Assembly: GCA_900316585.1 (NCBI GenBank)
Contig: ONDM01000007.1
Coordinates: forward strand, 1 to 64,000
Length of the DNA stretch: 64,000 nucleotides
Origin: an uncultured Prevotellaceae bacterium
GTDB lineage: Bacteria; Bacteroidota; Bacteroidia; Bacteroidales; Bacteroidaceae
Direction of reading: 5' to 3'
Positions within the stretch are counted from its first letter, which is position 1, and each line of letters begins with the position of its first letter. The translations under genes and the position numbers were made by a program. The notes under the pieces are model-generated. The model did no database searches. It had not been told where the DNA came from and was given only the letters and a program-made list of their open reading frames with translations. Positions 26,784 to 36,445 of this stretch are shown here, piece after piece.

Positions 26784-27836
26784 ATGTTGGAAATGAATAT
26801 ATTAATTATAAGGTTTAGGCAGATTGGTGATTCGGTTTTGGGCTTGGGTTTGTGTTCTACTTTGAAACGGACATTCCCGAATGCTCAGATTCATTATGTA
26901 CTAAATAAAGGTATAGCTCCTATTTACCAGTATCATCCTGACATTGACCGTATCATAACTTTTGATAAGGAGGAAAATGGTTCTTTTAAAGCATACGTAA
27001 AGAAGGTTTGGAAAGTAGTGCATGATACCAAATATGATGCTATCATTGATATGCGTTCTACTCCTCGCACTTTATTGTTTTCTCTTTTTTCTCTTCATAC
27101 TCCTTACCGTATTGGTAGAAAAAAGTGGTATGCTCATGGTTTGCTGAACTACCTTGTAGATACCTATAAGGAAACATCTCAAGCTAGCATGTTAGAACGG
27201 AATCTCTGGCTTGCTGAACCTTTTGAGAAGGTTGCCAAGGTGCAATATACTGATGAGTTCAGGCTGTACACTACACAAGAAGAACGGGAGAAGTATAAGA
27301 GTTATATGGTGAGCCAAGGTATAGATTTCACCAAACCGGTTATGCTGGTAGGGGTAACTACCAAGTTGGAGCATAAATGCTATCCGGAAAATTATATGAT
27401 AGAAGTTTTGAAAGCTTTTATGGAGAACCATCCCGATTGGCAATTGGTATTCAACTATGCTCCAGGGAAAGAAGAGGAGAATGCCCGGAGGATATTTCAT
27501 AGCCTGGGATGTCCGGAACAAGTTAAAATAGATTTGCAAGCGAATTCTTTAAGGGCGTTAATGCTGCTTTGTGAACTCAGTAGCTTCTATTTCGGCAACG
27601 AAGGTGGAGCACGTCATATAGCACAGGCCATGGGGACTCCTTCTTGTGCCATCTTCTCACCAAGTGCGTTGAGATCTATGTGGCTTCCAATAAATGATAT
27701 ACCAGCGGTTGGTATCAGTATTGAAGATGTACTTCCTTCAGAAGATTTGGGGAAGATGTCTGCTGAGGAATGTTACCATAAAATTACCCCAGAATTGGTG
27801 CTGGAGAAATTGGAAGGATGCTTGAAAAAAGGTTGA
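26784..27836 (+). CDS. Glycosyltransferase family 9 (heptosyltransferase-like) 1
   Basis: 350 aa. N-terminal MNILIIRFRQIGDSVLG and C-terminal FGNEGGARHIAQAMGTPSCAIFSPS are GT9 hallmarks (ADP-heptose:LPS heptosyltransferase fold). It probably adds a sugar to the lipopolysaccharide inner core at the cytoplasmic face. An ATG at 26793 (MNIL...) fits the family start better than 26784, but the short distance from the promoter does not decide it. It converges on an acyltransferase/GT9 unit of related function. Confidence 0.85.
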   Translation: MLEMNILIIRFRQIGDSVLGLGLCSTLKRTFPNAQIHYVLNKGIAPIYQYHPDIDRIITFDKEENGSFKAYVKKVWKVVHDTKYDAIIDMRSTPRTLLFSLFSLHTPYRIGRKKWYAHGLLNYLVDTYKETSQASMLERNLWLAEPFEKVAKVQYTDEFRLYTTQEEREKYKSYMVSQGIDFTKPVMLVGVTTKLEHKCYPENYMIEVLKAFMENHPDWQLVFNYAPGKEEENARRIFHSLGCPEQVKIDLQANSLRALMLLCELSSFYFGNEGGARHIAQAMGTPSCAIFSPSALRSMWLPINDIPAVGISIEDVLPSEDLGKMSAEECYHKITPELVLEKLEGCLKKG

Positions 27837-27864
27837 CAGACAACAGACAATTTAGAGTTGTTCC

Positions 27865-28797
27865 CTAATTGTTGCTTTTGTTTTGTTCAGATTCGGCTTT
27901 TCTTCTTAACCACTCCTCTTTGGTACGTTTCCAGCGGTTATGACTCCAAAGCCAGAAATTCGGATTCTGGGATATCATTTTTTCCAGCAGGTGAGCGTAG
28001 GCGTCGGTTAGATCCCAGTCGGGAATTTCTTTAACCGGTTTGTCGGTCATAGATTTAAACTCACAGGTGTAAAATCCTCGTTTGATTCGTTTCACATCCC
28101 CATAATAAACCAGAGCATCGACCTGCTTGGCTATTTTTTCAGTGCCAATGAAAACCGGTGTTTCCTGATGAAGAAAATCTACAAAATGGTGGATGCTGTT
28201 CCATTTCGGGGCTTGATCAGAGATGAAACCTATAATAGTTTTCTGTTTAGCTCTTCGTAGTTCTATGATTCTACGCAAGGTTTCTTTCATGGGGATGCAC
28301 TCTCCTCCAAATTTGTTCCTGATACGTAAGAACAGTTTATCGAAAGCCTTATTGTAAAGGGGATGGTAAATTTGTGCACATAATATGTCTTTTGACACCC
28401 AATAAGGAAGTGATGCAATCCATTCCCAGTTGCAAAAATGTCCCAAATAGATAAAGCAGAATGTCTTATTCTCTTTTTCCATGCGATTCTCTATTTCTTC
28501 TATTCCTGAAATAACCATCCGTTTTTTCATCTCTTCTTGAGAGATAGAGAACTGCTTTATGGTTTCTACTATATAGTCGCAGAAATAGTGATAGAATCCT
28601 TTTTCGATTTGTTTAATCTCATCGAGGCTTTTCTCAGGGAATGAATTTGTGAGATTCTTACGTACTATCTTTTTTCTATAACCTATGACATAGTGAACCA
28701 AAAGGTATAACATGTCAGAAAACATGTATAGGATTTTAAGTGGAAGCAAAGAGAACAACCACCAGATTCCTCCAATAATATAATAGGTTATCTTCAT
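27865..28797 (-). CDS. LpxL/HtrB-type lysophospholipid (lipid A) acyltransferase
   Basis: 310 aa. An N-terminal hydrophobic anchor (about 5-38) precedes the acyltransferase HX4E motif His120-Glu125 (HFCNWE). A conserved SDQAPKW segment and a C-terminal WLWSHNRWK are also typical. It adds a secondary acyl chain to lipid A or a related lipid at the inner membrane. It overlaps the upstream GT9 gene by 4 bp (ATGA). The C terminus is Lys/Glu-rich and probably disordered. Confidence 0.9.
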   Translation of the reverse strand: MKITYYIIGGIWWLFSLLPLKILYMFSDMLYLLVHYVIGYRKKIVRKNLTNSFPEKSLDEIKQIEKGFYHYFCDYIVETIKQFSISQEEMKKRMVISGIEEIENRMEKENKTFCFIYLGHFCNWEWIASLPYWVSKDILCAQIYHPLYNKAFDKLFLRIRNKFGGECIPMKETLRRIIELRRAKQKTIIGFISDQAPKWNSIHHFVDFLHQETPVFIGTEKIAKQVDALVYYGDVKRIKRGFYTCEFKSMTDKPVKEIPDWDLTDAYAHLLEKMISQNPNFWLWSHNRWKRTKEEWLRRKAESEQNKSNN

Positions 28798-29792
28798 TTC
28801 AATATAGTTTCTATATGTTCTAGAACTTGTTCTGGTTTAATGTCGTTCAGGCAGGCATAGTCACCTCTTTTGCAGGGCTTATTCCCGAAAATGGAACACG
28901 GGCGGCAATCCATGTCTAATTGTATGGTATTGTCGGGGTTTTGTCCCCAACCCATAAATCCGGCAAAAGGATGAGTGGCTCCCCAGATGGAAACGACAGG
29001 AGTTCCAACCAGTGAGGCCATGTGCATGTTGGCTGAATCCATAGAAACCATGACATCGAGTTGGCTTATGAGGTTCAGTTCTTCTTCTTGCTGGAGTTTC
29101 CCTATTACAGAAATAGTTCCAGGTATTTCTTTCTCCCATTCTTCACAAATCCGTTGCTCTTTCTTCCCTCCACCAAATAGATAGACTTTGTTTTTCGGAT
29201 TTGAAGTCAGGACTTTAGTAATTCCCTTCATCTTATTAAGAGGATATACTTTTCCGGTATGTGCAGCAAAAGGTGCAATACCTATCCAGTTTTCTTGCCC
29301 TGAGTCTGAAGGACGGGGATGTTTCCAACTCTTATAATTTTGTTGAATAGGAAGGCCTAGGCGCTCTAATACGTCTGCATATCGCTGGAAAGATGTTTTA
29401 AGTTGGATTTTCTTCTTATCATGTTCTCTTGTTAAATCCCTTTTTTCTTTCCTCCCTTTCAAAATATGTTGGACTGATTTCCCAGTAATCCAAAAGAAAA
29501 AACGGATGACTTTCGTTCGCAGTACATCATGGAAATCTGCTATGTAGTCAAAGTTTTCTTTTCTTAAATCCTTATATAAACGGAGCAGACCTGAAAAGCC
29601 TTTGTAGCTGTTCAGGTCTATGCCCTTAAATGATACATTGTCTGGAAGATGATTAAAATATACAGCCATCCTCTTTCTACTCAGCACTGTAATCTGATGC
29701 TGAGGGTATTGAGTAGCCAAAGCATACACAATGGGTACGGTCATGACTACGTCACCTAGAGCTGAGAAACGGATGACTAATATTTTAGCCAT
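28794..29792 (-). CDS. Glycosyltransferase family 9 (heptosyltransferase-like) 2
   Basis: 332 aa. AKILVIRFSALGDVVMTVP at the N terminus and SMDSANMHMASLVGTPVVSIWGATHP near residue 250 are the GT9 donor-site motifs. A Cys-rich stretch (CRPCSIFGNKPCKRGDYAC, about 300-318) is common in Bacteroidetes members. It probably acts in lipopolysaccharide core assembly with the translationally coupled acyltransferase. The DUF4254 gene ends one base before its start codon. Confidence 0.88.
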   Translation of the reverse strand: MAKILVIRFSALGDVVMTVPIVYALATQYPQHQITVLSRKRMAVYFNHLPDNVSFKGIDLNSYKGFSGLLRLYKDLRKENFDYIADFHDVLRTKVIRFFFWITGKSVQHILKGRKEKRDLTREHDKKKIQLKTSFQRYADVLERLGLPIQQNYKSWKHPRPSDSGQENWIGIAPFAAHTGKVYPLNKMKGITKVLTSNPKNKVYLFGGGKKEQRICEEWEKEIPGTISVIGKLQQEEELNLISQLDVMVSMDSANMHMASLVGTPVVSIWGATHPFAGFMGWGQNPDNTIQLDMDCRPCSIFGNKPCKRGDYACLNDIKPEQVLEHIETILK

Positions 29793-30398
29793 TTATTTTT
29801 TACCATAAAGTACAGGGTTCAGATTCGGGTCGTTGTACATCTTCATCTGTTTGTATACCTTCATGTACTTTCTGCCAGCCTCAATATCTGCGATTAACTG
29901 GTCAATAGCAGTAGAAAGATCCTTTTGCTGTTCCAGTAGGACGTTCAGTTTTTTCTCACATTGATTATGATGCTCTGGAGTGACGTCTGTGCGTTTCACT
30001 TCTTCGTTCATGTGGTAAATCTTCAAGGCCAGAATAGAAAGACGATCGATGGCCCATGCAGGACTTTCTGTGTTTATTGTGGCATCGGGAGATACTTTGA
30101 CATCTTTGTACTTATCAAGGAAATAACTGTCGATGAGTTCCACCAAATCAGTACGGTCCTGATTGGACTTATCAATGCGCCGTTTTAAGGTAAGTGCCTC
30201 TACCGGATCTATATTAGGGTCACGGATGATATCCTCAAAATGCCATTGAACCGTGTCAATCCAATTTTTGAGATAAAGATAATATTCAATAGTCTTTATT
30301 TCAAATGGGTTCTGGATAGGAGTGTTAACATCGTCAGTCTTATGATAATCATTAATGGACTGCACAAAAATAGGTTTACATAGTTCTGTAAAAGTCAT
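29793..30398 (-). CDS. DUF4254 protein
   Basis: 201 aa, predicted all-helical and cytoplasmic, with no catalytic signature. The family is recognised from PFEIKTIEYYLYLKNWIDTVQWHFED and the SPAWAIDRLSILALKIYHM segment. DUF4254 genes commonly accompany GT9 genes in Bacteroidetes, and this one abuts a GT9 gene with no gap, pointing to a role in lipopolysaccharide synthesis. No biochemical function is established. Confidence 0.8.
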   Translation of the reverse strand: MTFTELCKPIFVQSINDYHKTDDVNTPIQNPFEIKTIEYYLYLKNWIDTVQWHFEDIIRDPNIDPVEALTLKRRIDKSNQDRTDLVELIDSYFLDKYKDVKVSPDATINTESPAWAIDRLSILALKIYHMNEEVKRTDVTPEHHNQCEKKLNVLLEQQKDLSTAIDQLIADIEAGRKYMKVYKQMKMYNDPNLNPVLYGKK

Positions 30399-30513
30399 AG
30401 GTGTTAGTTCTTTTTATAGTTATTATTTATGCAAAGATGCAATAATAATTTCAGATTTCAAAATTTTATGCTGATTTTGAAGGTGGAAGGTGATAAAAGT
30501 CGAATAATTGACT

Positions 30514-30521
30514 TATATTTG
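30514..30521 (+). promoter_or_regulatory. -7 element of GH3 gene 3
   Basis: TATATTTG, 50 bp upstream of the start codon; no well-spaced TTTG element seen. Confidence 0.55.
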
Positions 30522-30571
30522 CATCCGTGAAAAATATTTACCCATCTTTAAAACAACTTTAAACATTTTTT

Positions 30572-32929
30572 ATGAAAAAGCAAATGATGTCTCTGGCTGC
30601 AGTAGCTTTATTAGCTAGCTGCGCTTCTGGCGATTTGAAGCTGAATGAGAACAACATTGATGAAATTGTTGAGGCTATGACTCTTGAAGAAAAAGCCCTT
30701 CTCATTACAGGTGTAGGAATGGATCGTCAGGATACTTTGAATCTGACTGCAACCATCGGTGAAAGTGCTGATTTGGTTCCAGGTGCTGCTGGTTCAACTC
30801 ATGCTATTCCACGTTTGGGTATACCTGCTGTTGTCCTGTCTGATGGCCCTGCAGGACTTCGTATCAATCCTACTCGTGAAGGAGATGAGAACACTTACTA
30901 TTGTACTCACTTCCCAATTGGTAGTTTGCTTTCTTCTACATGGAACCAGGAGTTGGTAGAAGAAGTTGGTAAGGCTATTGGTAATGAGGTTCTGGAATAT
31001 GGTGCTGATGTTTTGTTGGCTCCAGGTATGAACATTCATCGTAATCCACTTAATGGTCGTAACTTCGAGTATTATTCTGAGGATCCTGTTTTGACTGGTA
31101 AGACTGCAGCTGCTTATGTACGTGGTGTACAGAGTAATGGTGTAGGTACATCTATCAAGCACTATGCTGTAAACTCTCAGGAGACCAACCGTACCGGTAC
31201 CAATGCCATTGTAGGTACCCGTGCTCTTCGTGAGATTTACCTTAAAGGTTTTGAAATTGCCGTTAAGGAGTCTGATCCTTGGACAGTCATGACTTCTTAC
31301 AACTATCTGAATGGAACTTATACCTCAGAATCTAAGGATTTGATAGAGGATGTACTGCGTGGTGACTGGGGCTTCAAAGGCACTGTCATGACAGACTGGT
31401 TTGGTGGCAAGGATGCAGTAGCTCAGGTTGTTGCAGGTAATGATATGCTTCAGCCAGGTCGTATCACACAGTATACTGATATAGTTGAGGGTGTGAACAG
31501 TGGTAAATTGGATATTGCTGATGTAAATCGAAATGTAAAGCGTATTCTTCAGCTTATCGTACGCTCTCCACGTTTCAAGGGTTATAAGTACAACAACAAG
31601 CCAGACCTGGAGGCTCATGCTAAGGTAACTCGTCAGAGTGCAACTGAAGGTATGGTGCTGTTGGAAAACAAGGGTACCCTTCCATTGGCTGAAAGTACAA
31701 AGAAGGTTGCTTTGTTTGGTATTACTTCTTATGAATTCATTGCAGGTGGTACAGGTTCCGGTAATGTGAACCGTGCTTATACTGTTTCTTTGGTAGAAGG
31801 ACTGAAAAATGCAGGTTATACTGTTGATGAGTCTGTTAAGGCTCAGCATGAGAAGTATTTGGCAGATGTGAAGGAAGCAAAGGCTAAAGAAGCAGAGAAG
31901 GATCCTGCAGCAAGCCGTTTAGCTGCTTTCATGCCTCCTACATTGCCAGATGAGTTTGTACCTGCTAAGGCTGATTTGTCAGCTGCTGTTTCATCCAATG
32001 ATGCTGCTATTATTACTTTGGGCCGTATCTCTGGTGAGTTTGCTGACCGTACAACTGCTAACTTCAATCTTTCTAAGGAAGAGAAGTCTCTGATTGATGC
32101 TGTTAGTGGTGTATTCCACGCTGCAGGCAAGAAAGTCGTTGTAGTTCTGAATACTGGTGGTGTTATTGAAACAGCTTCATGGAAAAACACTCCAGATGCT
32201 ATTCTGCTTGCATGGCAGGCAGGTCAGGAAGGCGGTAATTCCGTTGCTGATGTATTGAGTGGAAAGGTTTCTCCATCTGGTAAGTTGCCACAGACTTGGC
32301 CTATTAAGTTGGAAGACCATGCTTCAAGCAAGAACTTCCCACGTGGCGAAGACTGGGGTCTTGACCTTACAGCTTTCATGGGAGGTGCCATTGAGTCTGA
32401 AGCTAAGGCTCAGAAGGAATTTTGGGATTACACAAACCACGAAGAAGGTATCTATGTTGGCTACCGTTGGTTTGACAAGCAGAATCTGAATGTAAGCTAT
32501 CCATTTGGTTATGGCTTGAGCTATACTACATTTGAATATAGTGATGCTGCTGCTAAGGCAGAAGGTGATAAGATCACTGTTAGTGTAACTGTCAAGAACA
32601 CTGGTAAGGTTGAAGGTAAGGAAGTAGTTCAGGTATATGCATCTGCTCCAGCATCTCAGTTGGACAAGCCTGTAAAGGAGTTGAAGGCATATGCAAAGAC
32701 CAAGTCTTTGAAGCCAGGTGATTCTGAGACTCTTACCATGGTTATCAACGCAGCTGATTTGGCATCATTCGTTGAAGAAAGCAATTCTTGGGAAGTTGAA
32801 GCTGGTACTTACAAGTTCTTGATTGGTGCTTCAAGCCGTGACATCAAGGCTACTGTAGAAGCAGAAGTTGCAGCAAAGAGCACTAAGGTGAACCAAGCTC
32901 TGAAAGCTCAAGAGTTCATCAAGCAATAA
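30572..32929 (+). CDS. GH3 beta-glycosidase 3, lipoprotein
   Basis: 785 aa. The lipobox LLASC gives a lipidated Cys17, unlike the cleavable signal of genes 1 and 2. Residues after Cys are Ala-Ser-Gly-Asp, which is weakly acidic; surface export is possible but not assured. The GH3 barrel has DGPAGLR, KHYAVN (196-201) and nucleophile Asp275 in VMTDW. The alpha/beta domain and fibronectin-III-like end follow. Codons are AT-ending, unlike GH3 gene 1. It is monocistronic between a TATATTTG element and a hairpin terminator. Confidence 0.93.
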   Translation: MKKQMMSLAAVALLASCASGDLKLNENNIDEIVEAMTLEEKALLITGVGMDRQDTLNLTATIGESADLVPGAAGSTHAIPRLGIPAVVLSDGPAGLRINPTREGDENTYYCTHFPIGSLLSSTWNQELVEEVGKAIGNEVLEYGADVLLAPGMNIHRNPLNGRNFEYYSEDPVLTGKTAAAYVRGVQSNGVGTSIKHYAVNSQETNRTGTNAIVGTRALREIYLKGFEIAVKESDPWTVMTSYNYLNGTYTSESKDLIEDVLRGDWGFKGTVMTDWFGGKDAVAQVVAGNDMLQPGRITQYTDIVEGVNSGKLDIADVNRNVKRILQLIVRSPRFKGYKYNNKPDLEAHAKVTRQSATEGMVLLENKGTLPLAESTKKVALFGITSYEFIAGGTGSGNVNRAYTVSLVEGLKNAGYTVDESVKAQHEKYLADVKEAKAKEAEKDPAASRLAAFMPPTLPDEFVPAKADLSAAVSSNDAAIITLGRISGEFADRTTANFNLSKEEKSLIDAVSGVFHAAGKKVVVVLNTGGVIETASWKNTPDAILLAWQAGQEGGNSVADVLSGKVSPSGKLPQTWPIKLEDHASSKNFPRGEDWGLDLTAFMGGAIESEAKAQKEFWDYTNHEEGIYVGYRWFDKQNLNVSYPFGYGLSYTTFEYSDAAAKAEGDKITVSVTVKNTGKVEGKEVVQVYASAPASQLDKPVKELKAYAKTKSLKPGDSETLTMVINAADLASFVEESNSWEVEAGTYKFLIGASSRDIKATVEAEVAAKSTKVNQALKAQEFIKQ

Positions 32930-32947
32930 ATACATTCTAACAATAGG

Positions 32948-32982
32948 AATGGGGTTACACTTGGGTGTAGCCCCATTTTTCT
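32948..32982 (+). terminator. Terminator of GH3 gene 3
   Basis: 13-bp stem (32948-32960 with 32965-32977, one G-T pair), 4-nt loop, followed by T-rich sequence. Confidence 0.8.
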
Positions 32983-32994
32983 CTTTTTCTAATC

Positions 32995-33573
32995 ATGAAA
33001 ATTGAAGAACATCCGTTGAAACCATTCCTACCATCTAATGGGAAAATTCTTTTTCTTGGCAGTTTCCCTCCTCCTAAATCCCGTTGGAGCATGGAATTCT
33101 TTTATCCAAATTTTATAAATGATTTTTGGAGAATAATGGGTTTGCTTTTCTTTCACGACAAAGAACATTTTATTATTCAAGGAACGAAGAAATTTGACAA
33201 AGAATCCATTGTCTCTTTTGCTGAAAAGCATGGTTTTGCTTTTTTTGATACCGCCTCGAAGGTCAATCGGTTAAAGGATAATGCCAGTGATAATTTTTTG
33301 GAGATTCTTGAGCCAACGGATATTGCTTCCTTGTTGTCGGAAATGCCTGATTGTCATCGGATAGTTACAACAGGAGGAAAGGCTAGTGAGGAACTTCTGA
33401 ACCAGATTAATCTTCAGTTATCCGAACCAATACATGAAATACCCTCTGTGGGAACTTGTTGTACATTTTATGCATGGAATCGCAGCATGGAGTGGTGGAG
33501 GATGCCATCTACTTCCAGGGCATATCCGATGTCTTTGGATAAAAAGGCAGCACATTATGCCAAACTTTTATAG
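32995..33573 (+). CDS. Uracil-DNA-glycosylase-superfamily protein
   Basis: 192 aa. LFLGSFPPPKSR (about 20-31) with FYPNFINDFWRI resembles motif A of Mug/TDG-like glycosylases. RMPSTSRAYPM near residue 170 resembles the C-terminal motif. These suggest a DNA glycosylase acting on mismatched or damaged bases, though the usual catalytic Asn context is not clear. No repair genes are adjacent. It starts 17 bp after the GH3 terminator hairpin. Confidence 0.7.
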   Translation: MKIEEHPLKPFLPSNGKILFLGSFPPPKSRWSMEFFYPNFINDFWRIMGLLFFHDKEHFIIQGTKKFDKESIVSFAEKHGFAFFDTASKVNRLKDNASDNFLEILEPTDIASLLSEMPDCHRIVTTGGKASEELLNQINLQLSEPIHEIPSVGTCCTFYAWNRSMEWWRMPSTSRAYPMSLDKKAAHYAKLL

Positions 33574-33581
33574 TTTTTTCC

Positions 33582-33589
33582 TATCTTTG
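33582..33589 (+). promoter_or_regulatory. -7 element of the S9 peptidase gene
   Basis: TATCTTTG, 29 bp upstream of the start codon. Confidence 0.6.
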
Positions 33590-33618
33590 CGAGAAACAAT
33601 CTTTAACCTGAGAGTAAT

Positions 33619-36438
33619 ATGAGAAAACTGCAAATCAAATGGTGGCTCGTTTGTCTTCTGGCTGGAATGATGGTTGTTCCATCTTTCGCTCAGAATAAGC
33701 GCCCCATGACTGTACAAGATGTACAGAATTTTCAAAGAATGACCTACAAGGCAATCTCTAATGACGGCAAGTGGGTTATTTCCGTCATGGAACCGTGGCG
33801 TGGTGATGGAGACCGAAACGGTAATATTCCACGTTTCACTGGAGATTCAGAAGCCAAGATCTATAATCAGAAAGGGGCGTTGGTCAAGAGCTTCAAGCCT
33901 ATTGCCAGCATTAATTTCAGTTCTTCCTCTAAATATGCAGTACTTAGTACGAAGAAGAGTCTAGAAGAAAAAGAAGCCGAAGCCTTAAAGAAACAAAATG
34001 AGAAACCTAAAAAAGGTAATGCAAATGCTGGAAATGGTGGGGGAAGAGGTCCGCAGAGAGGGGGTGAGAGCAAACCATTGGAAACCTTGATCATTTATAC
34101 ATTGGGGCAGCAGGCAGAAAGTATTGACTCCGTACGTTCATATAAATTGGCAGATAAGACGGACTGGTTAGCTTACCAAACGAAAGAAAAAGACTCCACT
34201 CTATATGTCCGTGTTTTGGGTGGGAATAATATGGAGGTTCCATCGGTAACCAGTTTCCAATTCTCAAAAGAAGGGAAGGTCATGGCTATTGTAGCTAAAG
34301 GAAAAGGTGTGAATGGGAAGAAAGGCTTATTCCTACTGAAACAAGGTGCTATGTCTCCCGTTTGTATCCATGAAACGGATGATGATGTGATGTCTGTTAC
34401 ATTTTCTGAAGACGAAAATAATGTAGCCTTTCTGACCACAGACGATAAAGATAATTCTGGACATGGGGTACAGCTTTGGCTCTCTCAAAATGGGGGAACA
34501 GCTAAAATGATAGTTGATAAGACTCCATCGTTTGCACCGAAAGGATGGGTGACCAGTCCTAATGGGAATCTCCGTTTTTCCAAGGATGCGTCTCGTCTTT
34601 TCTTTGGTACAGCTCCTGATGCACGTGAAAAAGATACGTTGGTACTTGCTTCCAATCGCCCAGAGGTGCAAGTTTGGAGTTGGAATGAACCTGTTCAATA
34701 TACAGTGCAAGACTTTAACAAGAACCGTGAAGCCCGTAGGACTTATACCGCATCATATGATTTAGGGACAGGCAAATTGCTTCAGTTATCAGACAAGTCA
34801 CTTCCTGAATTAAATATGATGCAGGATGCGACTTCACAGTGGGCTCTGGTATCCACCAGTGAACCATATTCTGTAGAATCTATGTGGAAGGGGAGAAGCC
34901 GGAGTGATGTATATATATTGTCCATGAAAGACGGTTCTAAGAGAGAACTGGCAAAAGGTACCTATACACGCTACCGCATTTCACCTACAGGTAAGTATGC
35001 TTTTGCATATGCTGAGGTTGACAGTACCTATGTTACTGTAGACTTGGCGACTGGTAAGTCCTACATTATTTCAACTCCAGAGACTTTTGCAGCATGGGAT
35101 GATACGAATGACGTGCCAGATTATCCACGCAGTTATGGTATCGCAGGATGGACTGCCAATGATGAGGCTCTCTTTATTTATGACAAGTACGATCTCTGGA
35201 AATTCTCACCTACTGGGGATACTGCTCCAGTGAATATGACCAAGAATGGTCGTTCCTTGAAATTGACCTATCGTCTAATTCAGTTGGAAGATGCTTCAAG
35301 TGACAGATCCATTGATTTGAAGAAAAATCAGTTGCTTTCTGCCTTTAATGAGAAAACCAAAGGTTATGCAGTTTATCAGACGAAGTTCAATAAACCTTTG
35401 GAACCCAAACTGCTGATGGGTGGTGATTACATGCTTTCAAATCCAGCAAAGGCAAAAGATGCTAATGTGGTCATGTTCACTAAAGAGACTTATGAGTATT
35501 TCCCTGATATCTATGTGAGTGATTTGTCTTTCAAGAATCCGGTACAGATTACACACGAGGTAGACCAGCAGAAACCTTATATTTGGGGAACTACGGAATT
35601 GATTTCATGGGTTACACCTAAGGGGGTTAAATGTGAAGGTGTGATTTATAAACCAGCCAACTTTGACCCAAGCAAGAAATATCCATTGATAGTCAGTTTC
35701 TATGAGACAAACTCTGAGACACTTTACAGCTATCGACAGCCACAGCCTCACCGTTCAACACCTGACTATCATTTGTATAATTCTCAGGGGTACGTTGTTT
35801 TCAATCCAGATATCCATTACACGGATGGGCATCCTGGAGAAAGCTGCTATGACTGTGTAATGAGTGGTGTGGACAAAGTCCTTGAAGGTGGTTATATAGA
35901 TGAGAAACGTATGGGTGCTGCAGGTCATAGCTGGGGTGGCTATCAGACTGCCTATCTTTCAACCCGTACAGATCGTTTTGCAGCTATCGAGAGTGGAGCT
36001 CCTGTAGTTAATATGTTCAGTGCATATGGAGGAATTCGTTGGGGTTCTGGTATGGCTCGAGCTTTCCAGTATGAACATACCCAGAGCCGTATTGGAGGTT
36101 CTATTTGGGAAATGCCAGAACTGTATAAGGAGAATTCACCACTTCATAATCTAGATAAGGTTAAGACACCGATACTGATTATGCATAATGATACTGATGG
36201 TCATGTGCCTTGGTATCAGGGTATAGAATTCTTCGTGGCATTGAAGCGTCTAGGCAAACCCTCATGGCTATTGAACTACACTGGAGAACCACATTGGCCT
36301 GTAAAGATGGCTAATCGTGTGGATTTCCAGACACGTGTACTGCAGTTCTTCAATCATTATCTGAAGGGTGCAGATGCACCTAAGTGGATGACAGAAGGAG
36401 TAAAGGCTGTAGACCAGCCATACGAACTAGGCTATTGA
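33619..36438 (+). CDS. S9-family (prolyl oligopeptidase-like) exported peptidase
   Basis: 939 aa. Signal peptide 1-25 (PSFAQ). A beta-propeller-like region covers about 30-640, interrupted by a Lys/Gly-rich low-complexity insert (115-152). The C-terminal alpha/beta hydrolase has catalytic Ser771 (AGHSWGGYQ), Asp860 (NDTDGHVP) and His892 (GEPHWP). It cleaves peptides, probably in the periplasm. It leads a short run of same-strand genes, the next starting 7 bp after its stop. Confidence 0.92.
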   Translation: MRKLQIKWWLVCLLAGMMVVPSFAQNKRPMTVQDVQNFQRMTYKAISNDGKWVISVMEPWRGDGDRNGNIPRFTGDSEAKIYNQKGALVKSFKPIASINFSSSSKYAVLSTKKSLEEKEAEALKKQNEKPKKGNANAGNGGGRGPQRGGESKPLETLIIYTLGQQAESIDSVRSYKLADKTDWLAYQTKEKDSTLYVRVLGGNNMEVPSVTSFQFSKEGKVMAIVAKGKGVNGKKGLFLLKQGAMSPVCIHETDDDVMSVTFSEDENNVAFLTTDDKDNSGHGVQLWLSQNGGTAKMIVDKTPSFAPKGWVTSPNGNLRFSKDASRLFFGTAPDAREKDTLVLASNRPEVQVWSWNEPVQYTVQDFNKNREARRTYTASYDLGTGKLLQLSDKSLPELNMMQDATSQWALVSTSEPYSVESMWKGRSRSDVYILSMKDGSKRELAKGTYTRYRISPTGKYAFAYAEVDSTYVTVDLATGKSYIISTPETFAAWDDTNDVPDYPRSYGIAGWTANDEALFIYDKYDLWKFSPTGDTAPVNMTKNGRSLKLTYRLIQLEDASSDRSIDLKKNQLLSAFNEKTKGYAVYQTKFNKPLEPKLLMGGDYMLSNPAKAKDANVVMFTKETYEYFPDIYVSDLSFKNPVQITHEVDQQKPYIWGTTELISWVTPKGVKCEGVIYKPANFDPSKKYPLIVSFYETNSETLYSYRQPQPHRSTPDYHLYNSQGYVVFNPDIHYTDGHPGESCYDCVMSGVDKVLEGGYIDEKRMGAAGHSWGGYQTAYLSTRTDRFAAIESGAPVVNMFSAYGGIRWGSGMARAFQYEHTQSRIGGSIWEMPELYKENSPLHNLDKVKTPILIMHNDTDGHVPWYQGIEFFVALKRLGKPSWLLNYTGEPHWPVKMANRVDFQTRVLQFFNHYLKGADAPKWMTEGVKAVDQPYELGY

Positions 36439-36445
36439 TAGAAAT

